This document shows positions 35,788-45,264 of a stretch of DNA of 64,000 bases, in pieces. Position 1 is the first letter of the stretch, and each line of letters begins with the position of its first letter. The translations under genes and the position numbers were made by a program. The stretch comes from Gemmatimonadota bacterium (GTDB taxonomy: Bacteria > Gemmatimonadota > Gemmatimonadetes > Gemmatimonadales > GWC2-71-9): contig PNAE01000008.1 in the NCBI GenBank assembly GCA_003169895.1, positions 89,751-153,750 on the forward strand. The letters are read 5' to 3'. Under the pieces are notes generated by a model. That model did no database searches, had not been told where the DNA came from, and saw nothing but the letters and a program-made list of their open reading frames with translations.

Positions 35788-37419
35788 TCACCGATCGCGG
35801 GGAAGGGCGGCTTCCGGCCGCACGCGCCATTGCCACAGCGACAGCCACGCGCGCGACGGCCAGATGATCACGTTGTCGTAGCGTCGATGCACCGCGACCA
35901 GGTTGCTCGGTGCCGCGATGAAGACCGCCGGATGTTGCGAGGCCATCCGGGCCAGCACGCCTCGCCACGCGGCCGGCTGGTTCCTGGCGACGGTGGCGCC
36001 GGCGACGAGGCGGTCGAACGTCGAGTCGCACCAATGCGCATAGTTGGTCGACCCCAGCTGACGTGCGGACCCGCACGACCAGCTCTGCACCAGGGAGCTC
36101 GGCGTGGGGTCCTGTCCGACACCATTGATCCAGATGTCGAACTGGCCCGAAAAGACCCGGCCGCGCATCACGCTGCCTTCAATCCGGTCGAGGTCGGCCT
36201 GCACACCGACAGCGCGCCACATCTGCTGCACCTGCAAGGCGATCGTGTTCCGCGCTGCACTCGACGCCGCGTACATGATGCCGAAGCGCAGTGGCGTCCC
36301 GTTCCGGTCGAGCACCCCGTCGCCATCGGTGTCGCGCCAGCCGGCGGCAGTCAGCAGCATTCGGGCGCGGGCAGCATCGGGCGGTCCGGGCTTGATGCCG
36401 CCGGGCGTAATCCAGCTCCAGATCTGCGATTGCGCCGCATCGGGCACCGATGTGCCGGCGCCGTAGGTGGTCTGCGCGATGATCGCCCGGTCGAGCGCCA
36501 GCGTCAGCGCCGTGCGGACCCGCGGGTCGCTGAACACGGGATGCGGCCGGGTCGAGTCGGCGCGCGAGCGCGTGTTGAAGAGGAGATAGACGAGGTCGCT
36601 TGCGGGCGCGTCGACCAGGCGCGACTCGGCGTGTTCGCGAATCTGGGGCAGCGCCGGCCCAGGAATATGATCGAGCACGTCCGTTTCGCCGGTGAGGAAC
36701 AGGTTCTGCCGCGCATTGGGATCGGCGACGAAGCGGAAGATCAGGCGGTCGATGGTGGGGCGGCCGAGGAAGAAGCCGGGATCGGCGTGAAGTTCGACCA
36801 GCTGTCCCGCGACACGATGATCGAAACGAAACGGGCCGTCGCCGATCGGCCGCCGCGCAAAGTCGGACGTCGCGATCGCCTCGGGCGCCAGCCGCTCGAG
36901 CAGGTGCGACGGCAATGGTTGCATCAGGAACGCAAAGTTGTAGACCTGCTCGGCGAATGGTCGCTTGAAGTGCACCCGGACGGTCCATTGGTCCACGGCT
37001 TCGACGCCGGCGATTGGCTCGAGGCGGCTCTGGTCGGTCGCCACCTTGTTCGCCAGCTGCCACGTGAACACCACATCGTGCGCGCTGACGGGCGTGCCAT
37101 CCTGCCAGCGCGCGCGGTGGTCAAGATCGAACACCACCGTGAGCGGATCGACGCGGCGCCAGCTCCTGGCCAGCGCCGGTGCGAGAGCGTTGTCACCGGT
37201 GACCAGTGCGCCAGGCTTGAATACCGCGAGGTGCAGGAAGAGCTGGTCGGCCAGGTCCTCGTTTTCGACGAGACTGGACGTGAACAATGGAATCGGCGTC
37301 GTCGGTTCACGCCCGACCGCGTAGACCACGGTGGCGTGAGGCGCACTGCGCTGTGCGGCGGCGGGCGCCACGCATGCGCCGACGAGCAGTGCGGCGACCA
37401 GCGCTCGCGGACCACTCAT
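35788..37419 (-). CDS. Extracellular solute-binding protein, family 5
   Basis: 543 residues with signal peptide (LVAALLVGACVAPAAA, no clear lipobox after the cysteine), then ALARSWRRVDPLTVVFDLDHRARWQDGTPVSAHDVVFTW and ALTLALDRAIIAQTTYGAGTSVPDAAQS, the SBP_bac_5 pattern. Delivers peptides or nickel-class ligands to the DppBCDF-like transporter encoded downstream. Upstream gene is lplA-like. Confidence 0.92.
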   Translation of the reverse strand: MSGPRALVAALLVGACVAPAAAQRSAPHATVVYAVGREPTTPIPLFTSSLVENEDLADQLFLHLAVFKPGALVTGDNALAPALARSWRRVDPLTVVFDLDHRARWQDGTPVSAHDVVFTWQLANKVATDQSRLEPIAGVEAVDQWTVRVHFKRPFAEQVYNFAFLMQPLPSHLLERLAPEAIATSDFARRPIGDGPFRFDHRVAGQLVELHADPGFFLGRPTIDRLIFRFVADPNARQNLFLTGETDVLDHIPGPALPQIREHAESRLVDAPASDLVYLLFNTRSRADSTRPHPVFSDPRVRTALTLALDRAIIAQTTYGAGTSVPDAAQSQIWSWITPGGIKPGPPDAARARMLLTAAGWRDTDGDGVLDRNGTPLRFGIMYAASSAARNTIALQVQQMWRAVGVQADLDRIEGSVMRGRVFSGQFDIWINGVGQDPTPSSLVQSWSCGSARQLGSTNYAHWCDSTFDRLVAGATVARNQPAAWRGVLARMASQHPAVFIAAPSNLVAVHRRYDNVIIWPSRAWLSLWQWRVRPEAALPRDR

Positions 37420-37450
37420 GGAGACCTCGACAGGGTTTGACCGTCAACTC

Positions 37451-38209
37451 TCATCGGCGCCACGTCCAGGACGGATCCTGGTAGCGCACCCCGTGCACGG
37501 AACTTTCGTGTTCCGCCCAGCCGATGACCTCCGCTGGCAGCGGAACGGCACCGTCAGCCTGCCACGTGGCCAGGATCGCTGCAGCCAGCTGGTCGGCGCC
37601 GGGGAGTTCCGCGTCGGGAATCGCCGACGCCTGGGCGAACGCTGCCAGCCGGAATCGTGCCAGCGAGTGGCTCCGATCGGCCCGTGCGATGGCACCGTGC
37701 TGCAGCATGCTCGAGCCGAAGAGGGCCTGCGCGCTACCGATGGTCTTCCGGGCCGCCACCAGCACTTCACCGCCGACGGCCAGGTCGAAGCAGGCGCCCG
37801 GGTCCAGGGTCACCGGCCGCCTCCCCGCCGGGGCCACGACGGCGTCGAGACCGAGTTGCCGCAGGGCGTGGGCGAGTCGTTCATGAATCAGGCGATATGC
37901 GAGACGCAGGTCGCCGAATGCCGCCAGCGGCGCGGTGGCGGCATAGGTGAGATCCGCGGCGTCGTGCCAGACGCCGCGGCCACCAGTTGGCCGCCGGACA
38001 CAGGGGAGTTTCGCCCGTTCGAGCCGTCCGCGGTCCCAGGTGCGCCGGGCCGCTTCGTTGGCGCCGAACGACAGCGTATCGCCCGCCCAGCGATACAAGC
38101 GGTAGACGATCGTACGGTGCGCGGACGCGTGATCTACCAACGCCCGATCGATGGCCATCTGCTGCCATGCCGGGCGCGCCGCCGCATCATGCCACCAGAA
38201 CGCGGTCAG
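37451..38209 (-). CDS. Lipoate-protein ligase/octanoyltransferase family (LplA/LipM type), CTG start
   Basis: 252 residues if started at CTG 38209, which forms a CTGA overlap with the coaE stop; the ATG at 38158 would drop 17 residues that align with the family start (FWWHDAAARP then MAIDRAL). Motifs are RRPTGGRGVWHD (residues 72-83) and ARKTIGSAQ with the catalytic lysine at 154. A GGAGG lies ten bases before CTG. It could attach scavenged lipoate or act as a LipM-like octanoyltransferase; lipB is also present at 477-1187, so it may be a salvage path. Confidence 0.8.
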   Translation of the reverse strand: MTAFWWHDAAARPAWQQMAIDRALVDHASAHRTIVYRLYRWAGDTLSFGANEAARRTWDRGRLERAKLPCVRRPTGGRGVWHDAADLTYAATAPLAAFGDLRLAYRLIHERLAHALRQLGLDAVVAPAGRRPVTLDPGACFDLAVGGEVLVAARKTIGSAQALFGSSMLQHGAIARADRSHSLARFRLAAFAQASAIPDAELPGADQLAAAILATWQADGAVPLPAEVIGWAEHESSVHGVRYQDPSWTWRR

Positions 38210-38799
38210 CGTTGCAGTGCCTCCAACACCTGGCGCGCTTTCAACACCAGCGCCTCGCGATCGCCGTCGTTGTCGATGATCCAGGTGGCGCGCGCGCGCT
38301 TGTCACTCGACGGCAACTGTGCTGCGATCAATTGCTCGGCCTCACTCGCCTCGAAGCCGCGATTGTCCATCAGGCGCCGCCGTCGTTCCGCGAGCGGCGC
38401 ATCGACGACGATGATGCCATCATATGCGGCGGGATCCCCGGCTTCAAACAGCAGCGGAATGTCGGCGATCACGATCCAATCGCCGCGCGCGCGCGCGGCC
38501 GCGACCAATTCGCGGAGACGGACATCAAGCGCCGGGTGCACGATCGCTTCGAGTCGGTGCCTGGCATCAAGATCGGTCAGGATGCGACCGCGCAACTGTC
38601 CCCGGTCCAGCTCGCCATGTGCGTCGACGATGCCCGGCCCGAACGCCGCGACGATCGCAGCGAACACCGGCTCACCGCGCCGTTGCATCTCGCGCACCAG
38701 CACGTCGGCGTCGATGACGGTGGCGCCCCATTCGCGGAAAAGCGCGCCAACAGTGGTTTTGCCGGCAGCGACCGATCCGGTGAGGCCGATGACTTGCAT
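38206..38799 (-). CDS. coaE: Dephospho-CoA kinase
   Basis: 197 residues: P-loop GLTGSVAAGKTTV, IVHPALDVRLRELV and AYDGIIVVDAPLAERRRRLM are the CoaE landmarks. Last step of CoA synthesis. ATG 38799 overlaps the tdk stop by one base (TGATG). The 233-aa track ORF extends into tdk in another frame. Confidence 0.95.
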   Translation of the reverse strand: MQVIGLTGSVAAGKTTVGALFREWGATVIDADVLVREMQRRGEPVFAAIVAAFGPGIVDAHGELDRGQLRGRILTDLDARHRLEAIVHPALDVRLRELVAAARARGDWIVIADIPLLFEAGDPAAYDGIIVVDAPLAERRRRLMDNRGFEASEAEQLIAAQLPSSDKRARATWIIDNDGDREALVLKARQVLEALQR

Positions 38800-39410
38800 C
38801 ACAGCAGCGCGACCTGGTCTTCGTCGTGGCGCGGAATGCGGAAACAACGCCGGCACCGCGCCTCGTAAGTTTCGCTGCCGCCAACCATCACCACGGGCAT
38901 GTCCCACTTCGCCGGCCGGCCGTCCACGAGGCGTTGATTGCGGCAGGCAAGATCGCCGCAGATGACACAGATTGCTTGCAGCTTGGTGACATCCTCGGCG
39001 ATGGCCATCAGGTGTCCCATCATGCCGAACGGTTCACCGCGGAAGTCGGTGTCCGTGCCGGCGAGGATCACGCGCACTCCACGTTCGGAGAGGTGGGTCG
39101 CGACCTCGACGATACCCACGTCGAGGAACTGCGTCTCGTCGACCGCTACCACGTCCATGCCCTCGGGGTCGCCAACGGCACGCAGGATTTCCTCCGCGCG
39201 ATCGATCGGTTCGGCATCCACTGACACGCCCGTGTGACTCGACACGCGGTAGACACCGTCGTAACGCTCGTCGAGGTGCGACTTGAAGACGCGTACGCGA
39301 TGCTTCGCGATCAGTGAGCGGCGCACGCGACGGATCAGCTCCTCGCTCTTGCCGCTGAACATCACGCCGGCGACGATTTCGATGCGTCCGAAACGGGTGT
39401 GAAGGGTCAT
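38799..39410 (-). CDS. tdk: Thymidine kinase
   Basis: 203 residues: P-loop GVMFSGKSEELIRRVRR, VVAVDETQFLD, and the zinc cysteines CVICG and CRRC in the C-terminal lasso. Class II (TK1-like) enzyme salvaging thymidine. ATG 39410; the track ORF adds upstream codons without a family match. First gene of the tdk-coaE-lplA-like-dpp unit. Confidence 0.95.
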   Translation of the reverse strand: MTLHTRFGRIEIVAGVMFSGKSEELIRRVRRSLIAKHRVRVFKSHLDERYDGVYRVSSHTGVSVDAEPIDRAEEILRAVGDPEGMDVVAVDETQFLDVGIVEVATHLSERGVRVILAGTDTDFRGEPFGMMGHLMAIAEDVTKLQAICVICGDLACRNQRLVDGRPAKWDMPVVMVGGSETYEARCRRCFRIPRHDEDQVALL

Positions 39411-39492
39411 GGGCGGTTCGTCAAGGGGTGGCAGCCGGGAATCCGCCCGGGGTGCGGCGTGCAGCGGCGCGCCTCTGGGAAAGCCAAGGATC

Positions 39493-39522
39493 TTGCGGAG
39501 TTGCGCGCCAATGTCCCATATT
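39493..39522 (+). promoter_or_regulatory. Possible HU promoter
   Basis: TTGCGG and CATATT are 18 bases apart and lie 61 bases before the HU start. Fits a weak sigma70-like promoter; no other evidence. Confidence 0.35.
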
Positions 39523-39583
39523 GTCGCCAGTCGGGGCCGTCCGGCCCGCGATTGATCCAACAGCTAAACCCAAGGAGTCGCTC

Positions 39584-39874
39584 ATGAACAAGATGGAGCT
39601 CATCGAGGCCGTCGCGAAGTCCCGCGAAACCTCGAAGGCGGACGCCGGCGATATCGTCGACCTGTTCTTCTCGACCGAGGGTCTGCTCGCCAGGGAACTG
39701 AAGAAGGGTGGCGCGATCGCCATCACCGGCTTCGGCAACTTCGAAGTCCGCAAGCGTGCCGCCCGGGACGGCCGCAACCCGCAGACCGGCGCCACCATCA
39801 AGATCAAGGCGTCCAAGGTCCCAGCTTTCCGCCCTGGCAAGGGCCTGAAGGACCTGGTCAACCGGGGCAAGTAA
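39584..39874 (+). CDS. hup: HU family DNA-binding protein
   Basis: 96 residues from ATG 39584, with AAGGAG six bases upstream. MNKMELIEAVAKSRETSKAD, ITGFGNFEVRKRAARDGRNPQTG and KASKVPAFRPGKGLKDLV match the HU/IHF histone-like fold, with the DNA-binding arm RNPQTG. Binds and bends DNA in the nucleoid. Confidence 0.96.
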   Translation: MNKMELIEAVAKSRETSKADAGDIVDLFFSTEGLLARELKKGGAIAITGFGNFEVRKRAARDGRNPQTGATIKIKASKVPAFRPGKGLKDLVNRGK

Positions 39875-39900
39875 GCAGTCGCCAGTCCGAGGCAGGACTT

Positions 39901-39926
39901 ACGGGCCGCCCCGCTGGGCGGCCCGT
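39901..39926. terminator. Rho-independent-like hairpin after HU
   Basis: ACGGGCCGCCC, CGCT loop, GGGCGGCCCGT: an 11-bp perfect stem with no U-tract. It lies between the HU stop and the convergent DbpA-like gene, so it may terminate both directions. Confidence 0.6.
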
Positions 39927-39944
39927 CGGCGTTCAGGCCCGGCG

Positions 39945-41552
39945 TCACCGCCCCGGCCCATTCCGGCCCGGCGCCTTGCTGCCTCCCGGACCACCCCGGC
40001 CCCGATCGACGCGCGCCGACAGCTTCCGCTTGCGGATCGTCAGCCCCACCAGGCGCTGGGCGATGCCTTCGGCATCCTCGGCCGGCACTTCAACCAGAGC
40101 AAAAGTATCGCGCAATTCGATCCGGCCAATCCGGGACCGGTCCATCCCGGCCTCCTTGATCAGCACAGCCACAAAGTCGCCAACCGTGGCCTCGTCCTTC
40201 TTTCCCGCGCCGATCCAGAGCTTGGCCGTGCCCGCGCTGGGCCCCGACATCGCCGGCGTGCCGGCCGGAAGGCCCGACCCGGGAAGGGCATGGTGGCCGC
40301 GTCCCACGCGGTCCGTCACCGATGCGTCTTCCGCCGGCCGCCCGGCCGCTGTGGCGCGCCAGAGTCCGAAGGTCGCCGCCGCGACGAGCTGCGGATCGAA
40401 CCGCTCGAACAGTGGTGCGAGTGCGTACAGCGCTCCCGCGCGATCGCCCGCTTCGATCGCCGCGGCGATCTCCCGCCGCAGTGCGGCGTCGCGGTCGAGC
40501 ACGGCGTTCGCCGGCGACTCGAGGTGCATCGGCCGCCGCGTCGGCGCGATTCGCTCGACATGCTGCTCGCATCCCGGGGGCACCAGCAGCACCACCTCTC
40601 CCGCGGCGGTCAGCCGCGCCAGCTGCTCTGCTGACGGCGGGTCATAGCAGATGACCAGACCCGTTTCCGGGACCCCCCGGGTCGTGAGCGTAACCCCGTC
40701 ACGCAACGATCCGAGGGCGCGCTGAATCAACTGGTGGTCGCGCCGATCGGCGGTCCAGATCGTGACCGTCGGCCGGTCGATCGCTTCGAGCACGGCGGCG
40801 ACCGCCGAGGCGCGACCGGTCCATGAGGTAGCGACGGTGCGCACGCTGGTGTCTCGCGGTGCCGCCGCCGGTGTAGCGGCCGCCGGCATTCCCGTGACGA
40901 TCAGCGCCTTGCGGGCGTAGCGCTCCACGACTCCGTCGGTACCGTCGATGCGTTCGGGATGGGCGGTGAGCACGATGCGTTGGGTGTCGCGGGGACAATC
41001 CTGCAACACGGCGGCGACCGCCTCGTCCCCGTGCCACTCGTCCGGCCACGCGAACACCACGGCGCGAAACCGGTCGGGGTGCAGGTCGGAATTGGCGTGA
41101 CGGTCGAGTGCGGTCGCTGGCGAGGCGATCAGTATGTCGCTCGTGCGATGGCCGCTGCTCGCCGCGGCGCCCCGGAGTGTTCTTGCGACATCGATCTGCA
41201 GCGGTGCGGACTCCGTCAACGCCCCGATGGCAATGGCCCATTCACTCACCAGCGCCGGCGCGGCGAGCACGAGCACCGCTCCGGCGGCGGCTGGTTGCCG
41301 GCCGAGGAGTCCGGCCATGACCGGGCTGGCCCAGGCCGGTGCCGGCGGGAGTACTGCCACGACGTTGCCCCCGCGCAGGACGGCGGGCACCACCTCGCGG
41401 ACGGCGGGCTCGTCGGCCTGCCACCCCAATCGCTCCAGGCCGGCTGCCATCGCCGGCGCCATCCGCCAGTCCGCGAACCCGACCACAGGTGCCTCGATTG
41501 TCAAATGCTGCGTGGAAGAACGAAGGTAATGAAGGCCTGAGGCCTGAGCCAT
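39945..41552 (-). CDS. DbpA-like protein with degenerate DEAD-box core
   Basis: 535 residues at the longest start (ATG 41552; a TTG at LTIEAP may be the true one). The C-terminus (IGAGKKDEATVGDFVAVLIKE to RKRKLSARVDRG) matches the DbpA RNA-binding domain and ends in a basic Gly/Arg tail. The front follows the DEAD-box order, but motif I reads VVAVLPPAPAWASP with no GKT, motif II reads VVFAWPDEW instead of DEAD, and motif III is VLTAHPE. The ATPase is therefore probably inactive and the protein an RNA binder, as a family inference. Divergent from the aminotransferase gene. Confidence 0.75.
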   Translation of the reverse strand: MAQASGLHYLRSSTQHLTIEAPVVGFADWRMAPAMAAGLERLGWQADEPAVREVVPAVLRGGNVVAVLPPAPAWASPVMAGLLGRQPAAAGAVLVLAAPALVSEWAIAIGALTESAPLQIDVARTLRGAAASSGHRTSDILIASPATALDRHANSDLHPDRFRAVVFAWPDEWHGDEAVAAVLQDCPRDTQRIVLTAHPERIDGTDGVVERYARKALIVTGMPAAATPAAAPRDTSVRTVATSWTGRASAVAAVLEAIDRPTVTIWTADRRDHQLIQRALGSLRDGVTLTTRGVPETGLVICYDPPSAEQLARLTAAGEVVLLVPPGCEQHVERIAPTRRPMHLESPANAVLDRDAALRREIAAAIEAGDRAGALYALAPLFERFDPQLVAAATFGLWRATAAGRPAEDASVTDRVGRGHHALPGSGLPAGTPAMSGPSAGTAKLWIGAGKKDEATVGDFVAVLIKEAGMDRSRIGRIELRDTFALVEVPAEDAEGIAQRLVGLTIRKRKLSARVDRGRGGPGGSKAPGRNGPGR

Positions 41553-41599
41553 GAGAACCGGGGCTCATGGCTGATGGCGCGGGGCTGTACTTTTCCCCC

Positions 41600-42814
41600 A
41601 TGCCATTCCACCCGTCCCCCAATCTCGTGCACCTCAAGTCATCCGAGACCGTCGCGATCAGCACGGAAGCCAAGCGTCGTCGTGCCGCCGGCGAGAACGT
41701 GCTCGACCTCGGCGCGGGCGAGCCCGACTTCGATACCCCCGCGCTTGCGGCCGAGGCGGGGATCGCTGCAATTCGCGCGGGGAAGACGCGGTACGCGCCC
41801 AACGTCGGGACCGTGGAACTACGCTCGGCGATCGCCGGCGCGCTCTCGCGCATGAGCGGTGGCCGCGCCGTCGATCCGGAGCGCGTGATCGTCAGCAATG
41901 GCTCGAAGCAGGCGCTGTTCAACACCTGTTTTTCGCTGTTCGGGCCGGGAGATGCCGTGCTGATTCCGTCCCCCGCGTGGGTGTCCTATCCACAGATCGT
42001 GCATCTCGCCCGCGCGACGCCGGTGATGGTGCCCGGCGATCCGGAATGGGGGCTCAAGGTCAACGTTGCCGACCTGGAGCGCTTCCGCGACGCGCATACC
42101 CGCGGGTTGATCCTCTGTTCGCCCTGCAATCCCACCGGTGCGGTATATACGGCCGCTGAATTGCGCGCGATTGCCGACTGGGCGGCGCAACACGGCATCT
42201 GGCTGTTGGGCGACGAGATCTATCGGCGCATTCACTACGGCCCGGGGCCGGCGCCGTCGCTTTTCGACCTCGACGATGCCGTGCTCGACCGCAGCGTCGT
42301 GTTCTACGGCGCATCGAAGGCCTACGCGATGACGGGGTGGCGGATCGGCGCGTCGTATGCGCCGATCGAGCTCACCCGGGCGATGGCTGCGCTGCAGAGT
42401 CACACTACCACCGGCGCCAATCATCCGGCGATGTGGGCCGCCACGACCGCATTCAGCGATCCGGAAATCGACGTCCAGGTCGATGCCATGGTGGCGGCGT
42501 TTCGCCGCCGGCGGGATTATCTGGTGGCGCGGTTCCAGGACCAGCTCCCGGGTGTGGAATTCGTCGAGCCGCACGGGGCGTTCTACTTCTTTTTCCGGGT
42601 GGATGCGCTGGCGCCCGATGGCGCCCTTGGCGGGGCCAGCTTCTGCGAGCAGCTGATGCGGCAGGAAGGGGTTGCGATGGTGCCAGGTGCCGCGTTCGGG
42701 GACGATCGCTGGGTGCGCCTGTCGTTCGCGGTATCCGAGGCCGAGCTGGAAGCGGCGTGCGATCGATTGATTCGCTTCATCGCGCGCCTGGGCGGCGGGC
42801 CGGCGGCAGGCTGA
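41600..42814 (+). CDS. Class I aminotransferase (aspartate/prephenate-type)
   Basis: 404 residues from ATG 41600 (MPFHPSPNLV). VLDLGAGEPDFDTPA, ILCSPCNPTGAVY and YGASKAYAMTGWRIG with the PLP lysine are class I/II fold-type I hallmarks, similar to the Ib subgroup of aspartate aminotransferases. Substrate uncertain. Directly followed, with no gap, by a gene of unknown function. Confidence 0.88.
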   Translation: MPFHPSPNLVHLKSSETVAISTEAKRRRAAGENVLDLGAGEPDFDTPALAAEAGIAAIRAGKTRYAPNVGTVELRSAIAGALSRMSGGRAVDPERVIVSNGSKQALFNTCFSLFGPGDAVLIPSPAWVSYPQIVHLARATPVMVPGDPEWGLKVNVADLERFRDAHTRGLILCSPCNPTGAVYTAAELRAIADWAAQHGIWLLGDEIYRRIHYGPGPAPSLFDLDDAVLDRSVVFYGASKAYAMTGWRIGASYAPIELTRAMAALQSHTTTGANHPAMWAATTAFSDPEIDVQVDAMVAAFRRRRDYLVARFQDQLPGVEFVEPHGAFYFFFRVDALAPDGALGGASFCEQLMRQEGVAMVPGAAFGDDRWVRLSFAVSEAELEAACDRLIRFIARLGGGPAAG

Positions 42815-43324
42815 ATGGCGCTCGAGATTCACGTCGTTGCGCGACCCGAGCCGCTGCCGACGCTGCACTGGCAGTGGGACGCCGAAACGGACATCCTCAC
42901 CGGCGGCATCAAGGTCGATTCGCGCGGCGGCGGGTACACCGGGACGGTCGAGCTCAACGACGAGGAAGGGTCGATTGCGATGCTCGATATCAGTGGTGGC
43001 GTGCTCTGCGGCATCGATATCGTCGTGTGGCCGGAGATCACGACGCTGGTCGGCCTCGCGGCGCCGGTCGAGGCGCGGCACGGCCAGGTAGTGGTGCCGT
43101 CACGCACCGCCAAGCGCGGTGTGGCGTCGATCGAATTTGACACGACGCTGTCCGTATCAGCCGATCCCATGGAACGGACCTTCCACCTGCGCATCGGCAC
43201 TCGCCGCCCGGTCGAGCCGATCCGCATTGCCGATCGTTTCGTGGTTGAAGTGGACGGTGCGCAACGGCTGGCGGGATTCTGGCTCGAAGACGTGCCGCCG
43301 CCGCCGGGGCCATTGGGCGCGTGA
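42815..43324 (+). CDS. Hypothetical protein upstream of HerA-like gene
   Basis: 169 residues, beta-rich, no signal peptide: MALEIHVVARPEPLPTLHWQWD, then GSIAMLDISGGVLCGIDIVVWPEI and a proline-rich end (DVPPPPGPLGA). Starts immediately after the aminotransferase stop and overlaps the HerA-like gene with GTGA. I see no NurA nuclease motif, so it is not an obvious NurA replacement. Unknown function. Confidence 0.75.
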   Translation: MALEIHVVARPEPLPTLHWQWDAETDILTGGIKVDSRGGGYTGTVELNDEEGSIAMLDISGGVLCGIDIVVWPEITTLVGLAAPVEARHGQVVVPSRTAKRGVASIEFDTTLSVSADPMERTFHLRIGTRRPVEPIRIADRFVVEVDGAQRLAGFWLEDVPPPPGPLGA

Positions 43325-45261
43325 CCGCCGCGATCCTCGGTCGCGTCGTTGCCACGGAGCTCAAGCCCAGCACGCCGCATCAATTCCATTTCTGGACGAC
43401 GCCGGTGGCATCCTGCGGGATCGGAACGATCGTGCGGGTGGACGACGCCAGGCGCACGGTGTTCGGCGTGGTGACGGAGGGCTTTGCCTATGCCGATCTG
43501 GCCCGACCGATTGATGCGGTGATCGCCGCTCACGGCGATCCAGCGCGCGTTCCGGACGAGCCGTCGCTGCGGTCCGATGTCCGGCTGTGGAGCGTGGCCG
43601 TGCTGCGCCAGATCCCCGAGGAACCGCTGCAACCGGTCCCGTTCGGTGCGGTGACACTCGCCACGGATGCGGATGTACGCATCGCCCTTCGCATGGACAC
43701 GTACGTCAACGAGGCCGGATCGACCGGCGTGCCCATCGGCCTGTACTCTGCCGGTGGCCTCGCCGCTCCCGTGCTGCTCGACGCGGACTTCCTGCTGGGC
43801 CCGGAGGCGGCGCACCTCAATATCAGCGGCGTTTCGGGACTCGCTACCAAGACCAGCGCGGTGACGTTCCTGCTCTCGAGCATCTTCCAGGCATTGCCGG
43901 CCTCGAAGGGCTCGGTCGCGGCGGTCTGCTTCAACGTCAAAGGCCCCGATCTCTGCTTCCTCGACCAGCCGACGGTCCTGGGCGAGGACGACCTTGCGAT
44001 GTGGCGACGGCTTGGACTGCACGCCGCACCGTTCACCGACGTGACGGTGTACGCGCCGTTCAAGCCGGACGGCGTCAATCTCAACACCCTCCGCAGCAAC
44101 CCGGCGATCATCGATCGCGTCGAGCCGCTGGTGTGGGGCCTGCGTGAGGTCCTCGACTACGCCGAGGTGGTGCTCAATCGCGACGACGTCGACGCCAAGG
44201 CTGGCGCACTGATCGACTTTCTCGCCGACCGCGTCGTGGCCAAGCACTACGCTGCGCCCGAACTGCGCGACCGGCCGTTCGAGGTGGCAAGTTTTGCCGA
44301 CCTGGATGAGTTCTTCCGCGCGATCTTCGACTTCCTGGAAACCCAGCGCGGGGGCGACGTCTGGCGCACGCACCATATCGCGACGATTCGCAAGGTGCGC
44401 AACCGGCTGGGGAACATCGCGATCCGGTCGAAAGGCCTGGTGACCGACGACGCGGTGACCAATGACTTGCCGTGGGGCACGTTTCGCGATCGATCGATGA
44501 CCGTGATCGATGTGGCGGGCGTGGACCCGCTGGCGCAGGACCTGGTCTTCGCCCGGGTGATTTCGAAGCTGCGCGAGCACCTGGAGCGCCGCGATCTTGG
44601 CGTCGATCACATGATCGTGTTCGTCGACGAACTCAACAAGTACGCGCCCGGCGACGGGCCCGAGACGTATGTGCAGCGGATGCTGCTCGACCTCTCGGAG
44701 CGCGGGCGCTACCTCGGCCTCGTGCTGTTCTCGGCGCAGCAATTCCGCTCGCAGGTGCTGCGGCGCGTCACCGGCAATGCGGGTACGTCGGTGTACGGCA
44801 GGATGGACAGCGACGAGCTGGCGCTGCCCGGCTATGCGACGCTGTCGCCCGCCATCAAGGCTAAACTCGCGACCCTGCCCAAGGGCGAGGTGATGCTGCG
44901 CCACCCGCATTTCACCCAGCCGGTGTTCGTGCGGTTTCCCCGCCCGGCGTCCTTGTCGGGCCGGGAAGGCGTTGAGCGCTTCCCTCCGGCACCCGACCTG
45001 CCGTTCGCTGACGCGGTGATCCAGCGGCTCAAGACCCTCGATCCCTCCATCAGTGCCGACGACATCCGGTCCGTGATCGACGGCCGACCCGAGCCGGAGG
45101 TGCGGCGCGCGTTGTCGGCGACGACGCAGCGACGCCCGGACGGCGTGTTCGCCTTCTTCCGCGGCTGCCTCAAGCGCACGATCGCGACGGCAAAGACCGA
45201 ACCGCGACGCGGCATTGCACCGCTGACGCGCGACGATGCCGACCCGTTCGCACCATATTAG
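43321..45261 (+). CDS. HerA-like ATPase (DUF87/HAS-barrel type)
   Basis: 646 residues starting at GTG 43321. The N-terminus (AAILGRVVATELKPSTPHQFHFW) is a HAS-barrel-like region, the P-loop at 170-179 is GVSGLATKTS with glycine before the lysine replaced by threonine, and Walker B is HMIVFVDELNKYAP. HerA helicases translocate DNA ends with NurA; here Mre11- and Rad50-type genes follow by 3 bp and 1 bp, so an end-processing complex is likely. Confidence 0.83.
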   Translation: MTAAILGRVVATELKPSTPHQFHFWTTPVASCGIGTIVRVDDARRTVFGVVTEGFAYADLARPIDAVIAAHGDPARVPDEPSLRSDVRLWSVAVLRQIPEEPLQPVPFGAVTLATDADVRIALRMDTYVNEAGSTGVPIGLYSAGGLAAPVLLDADFLLGPEAAHLNISGVSGLATKTSAVTFLLSSIFQALPASKGSVAAVCFNVKGPDLCFLDQPTVLGEDDLAMWRRLGLHAAPFTDVTVYAPFKPDGVNLNTLRSNPAIIDRVEPLVWGLREVLDYAEVVLNRDDVDAKAGALIDFLADRVVAKHYAAPELRDRPFEVASFADLDEFFRAIFDFLETQRGGDVWRTHHIATIRKVRNRLGNIAIRSKGLVTDDAVTNDLPWGTFRDRSMTVIDVAGVDPLAQDLVFARVISKLREHLERRDLGVDHMIVFVDELNKYAPGDGPETYVQRMLLDLSERGRYLGLVLFSAQQFRSQVLRRVTGNAGTSVYGRMDSDELALPGYATLSPAIKAKLATLPKGEVMLRHPHFTQPVFVRFPRPASLSGREGVERFPPAPDLPFADAVIQRLKTLDPSISADDIRSVIDGRPEPEVRRALSATTQRRPDGVFAFFRGCLKRTIATAKTEPRRGIAPLTRDDADPFAPY

Positions 45262-45264
45262 AGG

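Noticed and set aside
35713-37440. 575-aa plus-strand ORF
   Set aside because: Antisense to the solute-binding protein gene, no motifs.
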